Source: CAZVAR01 sp964625225 (GTDB lineage: Bacteria; Pseudomonadota; Alphaproteobacteria; JAJUGE01). From it: a stretch of DNA of 60,888 nt. The notes under the pieces were generated by a model. That model searched no databases and was not told the origin of the DNA. It worked only from the letters and a program-made list of their open reading frames with translations. The translations under genes and the position numbers were made by a program. The stretch's first letter is position 1, and every line of letters starts with the position of its first letter. The stretch covers positions 1 to 60,888 of the forward strand of contig CAZVAR010000006.1 of NCBI GenBank assembly GCA_964625225.1, given 5' to 3'. Below are positions 25,554 to 34,738 of the stretch, in pieces.

Positions 25554-26678
25554 GTGGTTGCCCGTCCTCCCGCCGAGATCGGCATGTCGTTGTTCGAGGT
25601 CGATACGCCCGCCCTGCTGATCGACCTCGATGCGTTCGAGCGCAACCTGCAGCGCTTGCCGGCTGCGATCGCCGGAACGGGTGTACGCCTCCGCCCGCAT
25701 TCTAAGACACATAAGAGCCCGGTGATCGCGCTGAAGCAAATGGCGCTCGGCGCCGTCGGGATCTGCTGTCAAAAGGTCAGCGAGGCCGAGGCGATGGTCC
25801 TGGGCGGGGTGCCGGACATCCTCATCAGCAACGAGGTGGTCGGCCGTCCGAAGCTGCGTCACTTGGCGGCGCTGGCCCGGCAGGCCAAGATTGGCGTCTG
25901 CGTCGACGATCCCGAGCAGATCGGCGAGCTTGAGGCAGCTGCAGCCGCCGTCGGTGCCCGTATCGATGTACTGGTCGAGATCGATGTCGGTGCCCGCCGT
26001 TGCGGCGTCGAATCTGGAGAGCCGGCATTGACCCTGGCGCAGCGGATCGCCGCGTCCCCGAGTCTGCGCTTCGCCGGTCTGCAGGCTTATCACGGCCGTG
26101 CGCAGCACCTCCGCAGCCATGCCGACCGCAGGGCCGCGGTACAGTCTGCCGTGAACGCGACCAGCCGGACCGTCGATCTGCTCACCCGTCACGGCCTCGT
26201 TTGCGATATCGTCGGCGGCGCCGGCACCGGCACCTACCGCTTCGAGGCGTCCAGCGGCATCTACAACGAGTTGCAGCCCGGATCCTACATTTTCATGGAT
26301 GCAGACTATGCCCGCAATCTAGACGAGCATGGACGACCCGTTGCCGAGTTCGAGCAGAGCCTGTTCGTCTATGCGACCGTGATGAGCAAACCGACCCGCG
26401 AACGGGCAGTCCTCGACGCCGGCTTGAAGGCCCTCAGCGTCGACTCCGGCATGCCGATCGTAGCCGACATGGAAGACATCCACTACGAGCGGGCCTCCGA
26501 CGAGCATGGCGTATTGACGATCGGCGAAACCAACCGCCAGCTCCGCGTCGGCGATAAAGTGCGGTTGATCCCGGGCCATTGCGACCCGACCGTCAATGCC
26601 TATGACTGGTATGTCGGGATACGCGGTGACCGGGTGGAGGCTCTGTGGCCGATTACGGCGCGTGGGGCACTTCTTTGA
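25554..26678 (+). CDS. DSD1-family PLP-dependent enzyme (D-threonine aldolase / D-serine dehydratase-like)
   Basis: This is a 374-residue fold-type III (alanine-racemase-like) PLP enzyme with the eukaryotic-type D-serine dehydratase C-terminal domain. The PLP lysine is Lys51 in RPHSKTHK. Metal ligands of the family are His342 and Cys343 in PGHCDPT. YHGRAQHL and GGAGTGTYRFE form the phosphate and substrate region. Members cleave D-threonine and other D-beta-hydroxy amino acids or eliminate water from D-serine. I chose GTG 25554 (GGAG nine bases upstream); ATG 25518 would add 12 residues. It lies before the hydantoinase genes, suggesting D-amino-acid or hydantoin catabolism (inference). Confidence 0.9.
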   Translation: MVARPPAEIGMSLFEVDTPALLIDLDAFERNLQRLPAAIAGTGVRLRPHSKTHKSPVIALKQMALGAVGICCQKVSEAEAMVLGGVPDILISNEVVGRPKLRHLAALARQAKIGVCVDDPEQIGELEAAAAAVGARIDVLVEIDVGARRCGVESGEPALTLAQRIAASPSLRFAGLQAYHGRAQHLRSHADRRAAVQSAVNATSRTVDLLTRHGLVCDIVGGAGTGTYRFEASSGIYNELQPGSYIFMDADYARNLDEHGRPVAEFEQSLFVYATVMSKPTRERAVLDAGLKALSVDSGMPIVADMEDIHYERASDEHGVLTIGETNRQLRVGDKVRLIPGHCDPTVNAYDWYVGIRGDRVEALWPITARGALL

Positions 26679-26701
26679 TCGGTGGGGCACTTCCTTAATT
26701 G
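26662..26701. repeat. Imperfect 20-bp tandem duplication across a stop codon
   Basis: The 20-mer starting GTGGGGCACTTCTTTGATCG (26662-26681) is followed directly by a near-copy at 26682-26701. The first copy contains the TGA stop (26676-26678) of the DSD1-type gene. This looks like a replication-slippage duplication at the gene end; no regulatory meaning is evident. Confidence 0.6.
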
Positions 26702-27190
26702 AGAGATGCCGGCGGAGCCCCACCTCGCACACGAAAGGCCCGACCCGGCGATTAGCCTCCCGCCGGCACCGCAGGATATCGTCAACACGTTGACGCATAC
26801 GGTATGAAGGTTTGGATTCGGGATGGCCCCTCCCCCGGAGAATCCACCTCGTCAAGGTAGGTCGGGTTCGTGACGAGGCCGGCTGCCGCGGGAGCGAGGT
26901 TCGTGGAGAATCGTCCGGGTCTTCTCCTGAATCACTTCGGCGAGGTCGGTCATCCATGGAAGCCGGTCGATCTCGCCTACGGCATCAAGTGCCGCATGAC
27001 ACGCCAGGTCAGCGCCGATACCCAGATTGCGATGAACACGTTGATCGGCGTCCGCTTCGGCCACGATCGCGCCCACCTTATCGGCCGCGAGACAGGACAA
27101 GCGACCCGACCCACCTGAGATGAGCTCGATCGTCCCGGGAGACATTCGGAATCTGCTACAGTACCGCGCCAGGGGAGGAGACTGAAGAAG
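26679..27190. other. 512-bp region without an assigned gene
   Basis: A plus-strand frame (26870-27118, 82 codons) and a minus-strand frame (27145-26852, 97 codons) both stay open, but neither has a recognised motif. I cannot tell a gene remnant from chance open frames. The right end holds the ribosome site of hyuA (ggggaggag, about 27171-27179). The promoter for the hydantoinase genes is expected here. Confidence 0.3.
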
Positions 27191-29278
27191 ATGGCGGCAG
27201 AAGACCTGGCCGGGCGCGGCGATTCCTGGCGCATCGCCGTGGATATCGGCGGCACGTTCACCGATCTGGTACTCGCGGATACCCGCGGCGCGGTCCGTGT
27301 ATTCAAGGTCCCCTCCGTCACCTCCGATCCGGCGCAGGGCGTCCTCGATGCGCTCGACCGTGCTGCCGCGGCCCTCTCGCTGTCGCCGTGCGACCTGCTG
27401 CGCCGATGCAGTCTGTTCGTACATGGCTCGACGGTGGCGACCAACACGGTGCTGGAGGGCTGGGGAGCCAAAGTCGGACTGCTGACGACCGTCGGGTTCC
27501 GCGACAGCCTCGAGATCCGCCGCGGCATGCGCGAGAACCCGTGGGACCATCGCACACCGAACCCGCCCGTTCTCGTGCCACGCCATCTCCGCCTTCCCGT
27601 CCGTGGCCGGATCGACCGGAACGGGCAGGAGCTGGTGCCCCTCTCGGCGGAAGACATCGCCGCCGCAGCCGGTACCTTTGCCAGCGAGCAGGTCGAGTCG
27701 GTAGCCGTCTGCCTGCTCAACGCCTTCACCAACCCAGCCCACGAGCACGAAGCAGCCGAGACGCTGGCCCGATACTGGCCGGGCGACTGGATCACCGTGT
27801 CGAGCAGCATCGCGCCGATCGTCGGCGAGTACGAGCGCGGATCGACGGCGGTGATGAATGCCTATGTCGCGCCGCGTACCGTAGGCTATCTGCGCCGCCT
27901 GAACGAGCGGCTACGGGCGATGGGCCTTCCGCACTCGCTGTTGCTGATCCAGAATAACGGCGGCGCAATCTCGGTCGAGCAGGTCGCAGCCAAGCCGGTA
28001 ACGCTGCTGCTTTCCGGTCCCGCGGGTGGGGTCGGGGCGCTCCGCTATTATGCCCGGGCGATCGGCTCCGACGACCTGATGTCGATGGAGATCGGCGGCA
28101 CGAGCTGCGATGTGATGCTGATGAGTCGCGGCGCCGTGCCGATCACCGATCAGTTCCAGATCGCCGGCTACCATCTCGCCTTGCCTTCGGTCGACATCCA
28201 CACGATCGGCGCCGGCGGCGGCACGGTCGCCGGGACGGACGCAGCCGGAATGCTGTTTGCCGGCCCGCGCGGTGCCGGTGCGGTTCCCGGGCCGGCTGCG
28301 TACGGCCTCGGCGGGACCGAGCCTACCGTCACCGATGCACAGCTCGTGCTGGGTCGCCTGAAGCCGGGACCCTATGCCGACGGCTCGGTCACGCTTGACC
28401 GCGATGCCGCGGTCCGTGCAATCGAGGAGAAGATCGCCCGTCCAGTGGGCCTCGACCGCGATGCCGCGGCCGCCGGGATCATCCGGCTGGTCGAGCAGAA
28501 CCTGCTGCATGCCGTACAACGGATCAGCATCGAGCGCGGCCACGATCCCCGCCGCTTCGTCCTGGTTGCCTGTGGTGGCGCCGGACCGATGCACGGAGCG
28601 ACCGTCGGACGGATGCTGAAATGCCCGAAGGTGTACGTCCCGCGGTTGTCCGGTGCGTTCTGCGCACTCGGCATGCTGAACACCGATGTGCGTCATGATG
28701 TTCTGCGCGTCCATCTTGTTCGCCTGGACGAGGCCGGGGTGGCCGAACTCGATCCTCCCTTTCGCGATCTCGAGACGCAGGCCCGGCGTGCCCTGGAGGC
28801 CGATGGCTTCGCTTCGGACGCCACGCGCATGGAGCGCGAGCTGGATCTGCGTTACCTCGGACAGCAGTGGGACGTACGGGTTCCGTTCCCGGAAGGGTCC
28901 ACGACGGAAAGCATTCGCGCTGCATTCGAGGCGGAGCATGAGCGGCTCTATGGCCACCACCAACCGGACGGGATCGTCGAGATCACCAAGCTGCGGGTCG
29001 TCGGCATCGGCCTGCTGCCGCCGTTGCAGCCTCCCGACGGTCCGCTCGCCGAAGAGGCGCCGGAGCCCCGGGAGCGCCGCGCCGTCTGGCTCGATCCGGC
29101 ACGGGGCCGGCGCGAGATCCCGGTGTATGGCGGCGCGGATCTGCGCCCGGGCCACCGCCTTATAGGACCGCTGCTGATCGAGGAGCAGACAACGACCGTA
29201 TTCGTCGGCCCGGAGGACCGGCTCACGGTCGATGCTGCCGACAATTTCGTGATCGATCTCCCGGGCCCGGAGAGCTGA
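27191..29278 (+). CDS. hyuA: Hydantoinase/oxoprolinase subunit A (HyuA family)
   Basis: This is the 695-residue ATP-dependent subunit of an N-methylhydantoinase / 5-oxoprolinase / acetone-carboxylase-related enzyme. It begins with the ASKHA phosphate loop WRIAVDIGGTFTDLVLAD, followed by STVATNTVLEGWGAKVGLL. The central motif includes NNGGAISVEQV and LLLSGPAGGVGALRYYA, and the second ATPase domain has MEIGGTSCDVML and ACGGAGPMHG. Together with HyuB it opens a cyclic amide or a related bond with ATP cost. Substrate candidates are hydantoins, 5-oxoproline, lactams and aryl ketones. The hyuB start lies one base after its stop, so the two genes are coupled. Confidence 0.95.
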   Translation: MAAEDLAGRGDSWRIAVDIGGTFTDLVLADTRGAVRVFKVPSVTSDPAQGVLDALDRAAAALSLSPCDLLRRCSLFVHGSTVATNTVLEGWGAKVGLLTTVGFRDSLEIRRGMRENPWDHRTPNPPVLVPRHLRLPVRGRIDRNGQELVPLSAEDIAAAAGTFASEQVESVAVCLLNAFTNPAHEHEAAETLARYWPGDWITVSSSIAPIVGEYERGSTAVMNAYVAPRTVGYLRRLNERLRAMGLPHSLLLIQNNGGAISVEQVAAKPVTLLLSGPAGGVGALRYYARAIGSDDLMSMEIGGTSCDVMLMSRGAVPITDQFQIAGYHLALPSVDIHTIGAGGGTVAGTDAAGMLFAGPRGAGAVPGPAAYGLGGTEPTVTDAQLVLGRLKPGPYADGSVTLDRDAAVRAIEEKIARPVGLDRDAAAAGIIRLVEQNLLHAVQRISIERGHDPRRFVLVACGGAGPMHGATVGRMLKCPKVYVPRLSGAFCALGMLNTDVRHDVLRVHLVRLDEAGVAELDPPFRDLETQARRALEADGFASDATRMERELDLRYLGQQWDVRVPFPEGSTTESIRAAFEAEHERLYGHHQPDGIVEITKLRVVGIGLLPPLQPPDGPLAEEAPEPRERRAVWLDPARGRREIPVYGGADLRPGHRLIGPLLIEEQTTTVFVGPEDRLTVDAADNFVIDLPGPES

Positions 29279-29279
29279 G

Positions 29280-31052
29280 ATGGAACTCGACCCGGTCACG
29301 CTTGCGCTGACGCAGAACCGGCTGGACCATATCAGCCGACAGATGGGCTGGGTGATGACGCGCACCGCGCGGAGCCCGATCTTCAGCCATGCTCATGACT
29401 TTTCCTGTTTCCTGACCGATGCTCGCGGAACCCTCGTCTCGCAGGCCGATGGCATTCCGATCCATACCGGCGGCGGCGGCTTTGCGGTTCGTGCGGTCCT
29501 GCAGGCATTCCGCGACGATATCGCCGAAGGCGACGCCTTCCTGCTCAATGACCCCTACGCCGCCGGTGGCAATCATCTGCCCGACTGGGTCGTCGCACGG
29601 CCCGTCTTCGTCCAGGGCCGGCCGGTAGCCTTCGCCAATATCCGCGCCCATCAATCGGACATCGGCGGCGGAGCAGCCGGCACCTACAATCCCGAGGCGA
29701 CCGAGATTTGGCACGAAGGGATCCGGCTGCCTCCCTTGCGCATCATCCGGCGCGGCGAGATTCTTCGCGACCTCTGGCAACTCCTGATGTTGAACACCCG
29801 CACACCGCACCTGCTGGACGGCGATCTGCGGGCCATGCTGGGCGCCACCCGCATCGGCGGCGATCAGGTCGCCGAGCTGTTCGCTGACCTCGGCCTGGAG
29901 CGCGGACAAGCTTATCTGGAGGGGCTGCTAGACTATGCCGACCGACGTTTCCGGGCCGCTGTCGCCGCGCTTCCAGACGGCACATATCTCGGCGAGGATC
30001 GCTTCGAGGACGACTGCTTCGAGTCGATGGACCTGCCGATCCGGGTCACGGTGACGGTTGCAGGCGACCGACTGACGGTCGATTTCACCGGCTCCGCGCC
30101 GCAAATTCGCGGATTCAAGAACAGTTCGCTCGCCAATACCTGGTCCGGCGTCTACACGGCGCTCTCGTCCTTCTTCGGCGCCGACATTCCCCGCAACGAG
30201 GGCACCTTTCGCGGGGTCACGATCATCGCGCCCGAGGGCAGTATCGTAAACCCGCTCCCGCCGGCACCGATGACGATGGACACGATCGCGCCCGCTTGCG
30301 AGATCATCAACGCGGTGTGGCAGGCCCTGGGCAGAGCGGATGCCGGTCGGAGCTGCGCAGGCTGGGGCAAGCCGGGAGCGCCGATCACCTCCGGCACTGA
30401 CCCGAACGGCCGGACTTTCGTCATGTATCACTGGGCCGCGCAGTCCGGCGGCGGGGCCGTGGACGGCCGCGACGGCTTCCCGCAGCAAGGCGGAGTGAAC
30501 ACGCTCTGCGGCCTCGTCATTCCCAACGTCGAGAGCTATGAGCAGCTCTATCCGGTGCGCATCCATCGCCAGGAGCTGCGCTGCGACTCCGGCGGCGCCG
30601 GCACATTCCGCGGCGGACCCGGCGTCGAATATGAGGTCGAGCTGCTGACTCCAGTCCAGATCGCCTTCCGCGGCGAGGCCTATGTCAGCTTCGGCGCGGT
30701 CGGCGCCAATGGTGGCGGCGCCGGCGCGGTCGGATACAACCGGCTGGAGCCGGAGGGCGGCGAGCTCGTCCGCCCGCCGACTTACGGCATCCACCGGACA
30801 GCCGGCCCGGCGCGCCTGCGAATCTGGTCGGCCGGCGGGGGCGGCTGGGGCGATCCGCTGGAGCGCGACCCGGCGCGCGTATTGCGCGACGTGCGCGATG
30901 GACTGGTCAGCGGCGACGCGGCGGCGCGGGTCTACGGCGTCGTGCTGGACGAAGCGGGCACGGCGGTGGACATGGCAGCGACCGCCGTCCACCGCGAACG
31001 TCTGCGTCGAAGGAGGGAACAGGCCGGCCGCGAGGAGCATCGCGGGCTTTGA
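29280..31052 (+). CDS. hyuB: Hydantoinase/oxoprolinase subunit B (HyuB family)
   Basis: This is the 590-residue B subunit. The N-terminus has DPVTLALTQNRLDHISRQMG. The typical HyuB core is visible as AHDFSCFLTDARGTLVSQ, PIHTGGGGFAVRAV, LNDPYAAGGNHLPDWVVARP and NIRAHQSDIGGG, the latter being the metal-binding region. The C-terminal half contains DFTGSAPQIRGFKNSS and the glycine-rich GGAGTFRGGPGVEYEV. It ends with YGVVLDEAGTAVDMAATAVH. It forms a heteromeric enzyme with the upstream hyuA product. Downstream, after about 200 bp, lies a broken polysaccharide-deacetylase-like gene that may once have been part of the transcript. Confidence 0.95.
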   Translation: MELDPVTLALTQNRLDHISRQMGWVMTRTARSPIFSHAHDFSCFLTDARGTLVSQADGIPIHTGGGGFAVRAVLQAFRDDIAEGDAFLLNDPYAAGGNHLPDWVVARPVFVQGRPVAFANIRAHQSDIGGGAAGTYNPEATEIWHEGIRLPPLRIIRRGEILRDLWQLLMLNTRTPHLLDGDLRAMLGATRIGGDQVAELFADLGLERGQAYLEGLLDYADRRFRAAVAALPDGTYLGEDRFEDDCFESMDLPIRVTVTVAGDRLTVDFTGSAPQIRGFKNSSLANTWSGVYTALSSFFGADIPRNEGTFRGVTIIAPEGSIVNPLPPAPMTMDTIAPACEIINAVWQALGRADAGRSCAGWGKPGAPITSGTDPNGRTFVMYHWAAQSGGGAVDGRDGFPQQGGVNTLCGLVIPNVESYEQLYPVRIHRQELRCDSGGAGTFRGGPGVEYEVELLTPVQIAFRGEAYVSFGAVGANGGGAGAVGYNRLEPEGGELVRPPTYGIHRTAGPARLRIWSAGGGGWGDPLERDPARVLRDVRDGLVSGDAAARVYGVVLDEAGTAVDMAATAVHRERLRRRREQAGREEHRGL

Positions 31053-31249
31053 CACGGCCGTTGCAAGCCTCCCCGAGATCGTCCTGGGGCTAGCCGTAGC
31101 CATCCCCGACAGCTGCCACCAAGCGGCGCCGGGCCCTTGCCACCGCGCTGGCCGACGGCACCGCTCAGGGTGGTTCCGGACCGCGCTCCGGGCGTCTGGG
31201 ACAACAAGCGAACAGGACCGGCAAACTGCCACCCGCGAGGAGGCCGGAC

Positions 31250-32081
31250 ATGCGCCGCCACATCGTCTGCCTAACCTTCGATTTCGATGCCGTGTCCGGG
31301 CTCGTCGCCCGCAGCCCGACCACCCCGACCCCGGTCCCGCGCGGTGAGTTCGGCGCGGTCGGCGCACGGCGAATCCTCGACCTGCTGCCCAAGTACCGGC
31401 TGCCGGCGACCTGGTTCATCCCCGGCGTGGTGATCGGGACCTACCCCGAGATCCGCCATCGCATCGCCGGAGCCGGCTACGAGATCGGCCATCATGGCTG
31501 AAGCCACGTGCCGCCGGCCGGCCCCGGCCACGAGCAGGAAGAGGAGGGCCTGGTTCGCGGCAACGAGGCGATGGCAGGCATCACGGGATGCTCTGCGCGT
31601 GGCTACCGATCCCCCTCCTAGGATTTCGGCCCGAACACGATCGAGCTGCTGTTGAAGCACGGCTTCATCTACGAGAGCAGCATGATGGGTCACGACCACC
31701 TGCCCTGCTGCGCCAGGGTCGGCAACATGATAAGCGTGGAGGAAGCGATGCGTTTCGGCCCCGAGATCTCGTAGGTCGAGATGCCGATAAGCTGGTCCCT
31801 CGACGACTACTCGCACTTCGAATATCACAGCATCGGGAGCGCCGTTCGCCAGAGTCTCAGCAACGCGAATGACGTGCTGTCCGAACTGGGTCGACGACTT
31901 CCTCTACATGAGGGACACAACCGACGGGGGCGTCCTGACCTACACCTGCCATCCCTACGTCATCGGCCACGGTCACCGCATGATGATGCTGGAGCGGCTG
32001 ATGTTGAAGCTGATCGACGAAGGCGCCGTGTTCCTGACGATGGAGGCTGCTGCAGCAGAATTTGCGGCGCGTGCCTCGTGA
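31250..32081 (+). pseudogene. Polysaccharide deacetylase-like gene, broken by three stops and one frameshift
   Basis: The gene starts at ATG 31250 behind gaggagg and encodes a NodB-type fold: HIVCLTFDFDAVSGL, LPATWFIPG, then EIGHHG. The frame is then interrupted in place by TGA 31499-31501, TAG 31619-31621 and TAG 31772-31774, and homology continues through each one (HVPPA, GYRSPS-stop-DFGPNT, VEMPISWSLDD). The first two stops sit where relatives carry Trp, consistent with single TGG changes. Near 31883 one extra base shifts the frame; the C-terminal part (NWVDDFLYMRDT to the stop at 32081) reads in the next frame. Intact relatives act on peptidoglycan or on cyclic amides such as allantoin. 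The copy cannot make the full protein. Confidence 0.9.
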
Positions 32082-32193
32082 TAGGAGCGCCGGTCGTCGG
32101 CTTCATCAGGACCGGCCGGAACCCGGCCGTCGAACGCGTAACCGCCATGCGGCGATTTTCGCCGCAGGGCCGAAAGAAGCCCGCCACTTCCCC

Positions 32194-33087
32194 TCACCCG
32201 GCCCGGGCCGCATTCTCGGCGATCGCGGCGACGATCTGAGGTACCGCGGCGTCAGGATAGTCGTGTCCCATACCGCCGATCACCATCATGCGCGCGCCCG
32301 GGATGCTGCGCGCTACGTCTTCGCCGCAACCGAGCGGCACCAGGGGATCGTCCGAGCCGTGGATCACCAGCGTCGGCGCTGCAATCTCGCCAAGATGCGC
32401 ACAGCGGCCGTCACCGGAAGCGATACTGGCGAGAAGCTGCCGACCATGCCCGAGCGGGTAATAGGATCGATCATAGAGCCGGCCGGCCCGCTCGCGGATC
32501 GCGGCCTCGTCGCGTGGAAAGCCGGGGCTGCCGATGACTTCCGCCGCCTCAATCGCCTCCTCGATATACTCGTCCCGGGTCGCGTGCGGGTTGCGTGTCT
32601 TGTTGAGCCACGCGTTCGCCGCCTCCCCCGGCCGCGGCAGTCCGCGCCGGCCCGAAGTCGCCATGATCGAGACGAGCGAGCGGGTCCGATCCGGGTGTCG
32701 GATCGCGAAAATCTGGGCGATGGCGCCACCATTCGAACTGCCGACTATGTGCGCCGCCGCGATACCCAGGGCGTCGAGCAGCCCGGCCGCGTCGTCGGCC
32801 ATGTCCTCCAGCGTGTAGGGAGCCGCAACCGTCTGCTTCGCGCGCGCAGCAGCGAAGGCCACCTTCAGGTCGGCCGGACCGGCCGCGTCGAACTTGGTCG
32901 AAAGTCCGGCATCGCGATTGTCGAAAGCGATGACCCTGAATCCGTGCGACGCCAACCCGTCGATGAGGCTCTCCGGCCAGGAGATGAGCTGTGTTCCCAA
33001 CCCGTTGATGAGCAGAACCGCCTCGCCCTTGGCTGGACCGGTGATCTCATACTCGATCTCGATTCCATTCGCCTTCGTGCGTGCCAT
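32194..33087 (-). CDS. Alpha/beta hydrolase
   Basis: This is a 297-residue soluble alpha/beta hydrolase. The oxyanion strand region is LLINGLGTQLISWPESL, and the nucleophile elbow GSSNG carries Ser118. The acid is Asp in VIHGSDDPLVPLG and the base His in IGGMGHDYPD. It is close in layout to esterases or chloroperoxidase-like hydrolases annotated in many alphaproteobacteria. The substrate is unknown. It is divergent from an EmrB-type exporter gene with 118 bp between starts, and its 3' end faces the broken deacetylase gene. Confidence 0.94.
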   Translation of the reverse strand: MARTKANGIEIEYEITGPAKGEAVLLINGLGTQLISWPESLIDGLASHGFRVIAFDNRDAGLSTKFDAAGPADLKVAFAAARAKQTVAAPYTLEDMADDAAGLLDALGIAAAHIVGSSNGGAIAQIFAIRHPDRTRSLVSIMATSGRRGLPRPGEAANAWLNKTRNPHATRDEYIEEAIEAAEVIGSPGFPRDEAAIRERAGRLYDRSYYPLGHGRQLLASIASGDGRCAHLGEIAAPTLVIHGSDDPLVPLGCGEDVARSIPGARMMVIGGMGHDYPDAAVPQIVAAIAENAARAG

Positions 33088-33205
33088 CCGAACCGTCCTT
33101 CCGCCGTTGGTCTCGCCCGCCGGCGGCGCTAACCTGCCGGCACCGATGATGTCCGCCCCGCCCCCGAAGCACTGCCCTAATGAGTCCTAGCGCGTTTGCA
33201 TCCCC

Positions 33206-34738
33206 ATGACGAGCACCGACGCCACCGCGGATTCCGGCGCGCCCTCGACTTCACGTTTTTACCGCACCGCGCTACTCGTAACGGTCACGCTCGCTTCGAC
33301 CCTCTACTCCACCACGTTCCTCATCGTCAGCGTGATCCTGCCACAGATGCAGGGTGCGCTGTCGGCGACCCAAGATCAGATCGCCTGGGTGGTGACCTTC
33401 AACATTCTGGCCACCGCGTTGGCGACGCCGATGACCGGATGGCTCGTCGCCCGGTTCGGGCGGCGGCAGGTCATGCTGAACTGTCTCGCCGGGTTCACGA
33501 TCTCGACCTTCCTTTGCGGCACCGCAACCTCGCTCGAAGCACTCGTCCTCTACCGTGTCGCCCAAGGCGCATTCGGCGCTCCGATGGTTCCGCTCGGACA
33601 GGCGGTTATCCTCGATTCCTACCCGAGGGAGCAGCATGGCTGGGTGACCTCGATTTTCGGCATGGGTGTGGTCGTCGGCCCGGTGATCGGCCCGGTGCTG
33701 GGCGGCTGGCTGGCCGAAGTCTACGACTGGCGCTGGGCGTTCTTCGTGATCGTGCCGGTCGGCGCACTCTCCTGGCTCGGGCTCTACCCGATCCTGACCG
33801 ATCGCGGACGCCAGGCAGACGTCCGGCTGGACTGGACCGGGTTTCTCGCCTTGATGGTCGGCGTGATCGGCTTCCAGCTCATGCTCGACCGCGGCGAGCG
33901 CCAGGACTGGTTCGAGTCGTACGAGATCATTCTCGAGGCGGCCGCCGCGGCGCTTGGCTTGTATGTGTTCGCGGTCCACAGCGTTACCTCCGACCGCCCC
34001 TTTCTTAACCCGCGGCTGCTGCTCGACCGCAACTATGCGATCGGGCTGCTGCTCGTTACGGTTTACGGGATGCTCAACTTCACACCGATGGTGCTGCTAC
34101 CGCCGATGCTTCAGAGCCTGATGGGCTATCCCGACGCGATCATCGGCACCCTGCTTGCCTGGCGCGGCGCCGGAGCCATGATCGGCTTCTTCCTCGCCAT
34201 GTATGTCGGCAAGCTCGATCCCCGCATCGGCATGACGGTCGGATTCGCCATACAGGTTTGGTCGGGCTGGCTGATGATGGGCTTCAATCTCGACGTGACG
34301 GCAACCGAAGTGGCGGTGACCAGCTTGCTGCAAGGCATTGCCGTCGGTCTGATCTGGGTTCCCTTGGTCGTGGCCACCTTCGCAACGCTGGATTCGCGAT
34401 ACTTGGCCGAATCTTCGGCCGTGTTCCACCTGCTGCGGAACATCGGCAGCAGCTTGTTCATTTCGCTCAGCGTGACGTTGGTGATCCGCACCGGCAACGC
34501 AAACTATTCACGGATGACCGCCTTCACCTCTCCCTTTCACCGACCGCTGGCACAGGCCGACGGCGCTGTCGCTGACCTATGGAGCCTGGAGACCACTGCC
34601 GGGCTCGCCCGCCTCAGCCGCGAGATCGGCAGGCAGGCAGCAATGCTGGGATATCTGAATGCGTTCACGGCCTATACGGTCGCGAGTCTGGCGGCGCTCC
34701 CCCTGATTCTGATGGTCCGCTCCCGCCCACGGTCCTAA
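33206..34738 (+). CDS. DHA2-family MFS multidrug exporter, EmrB-like
   Basis: This is a 510-residue inner-membrane proton antiporter of the 14-helix DHA2 family. Motif A appears as GWLVARFGRRQVML after helix 2, and the motif C region as GMGVVVGPVIGPVLGGWLAE in helix 5. The second half holds NFTPMVLLPPMLQSLMGY and a hydrophobic C-terminal helix. EmrB proteins usually work with an EmrA adaptor to pump hydrophobic compounds across both membranes. A matching EmrA-type gene lies 1.4 kb downstream beyond an oppositely oriented cyclase gene. The stop (TAA 34736-34738) overlaps the cyclase stop on the other strand. Confidence 0.94.
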   Translation: MTSTDATADSGAPSTSRFYRTALLVTVTLASTLYSTTFLIVSVILPQMQGALSATQDQIAWVVTFNILATALATPMTGWLVARFGRRQVMLNCLAGFTISTFLCGTATSLEALVLYRVAQGAFGAPMVPLGQAVILDSYPREQHGWVTSIFGMGVVVGPVIGPVLGGWLAEVYDWRWAFFVIVPVGALSWLGLYPILTDRGRQADVRLDWTGFLALMVGVIGFQLMLDRGERQDWFESYEIILEAAAAALGLYVFAVHSVTSDRPFLNPRLLLDRNYAIGLLLVTVYGMLNFTPMVLLPPMLQSLMGYPDAIIGTLLAWRGAGAMIGFFLAMYVGKLDPRIGMTVGFAIQVWSGWLMMGFNLDVTATEVAVTSLLQGIAVGLIWVPLVVATFATLDSRYLAESSAVFHLLRNIGSSLFISLSVTLVIRTGNANYSRMTAFTSPFHRPLAQADGAVADLWSLETTAGLARLSREIGRQAAMLGYLNAFTAYTVASLAALPLILMVRSRPRS

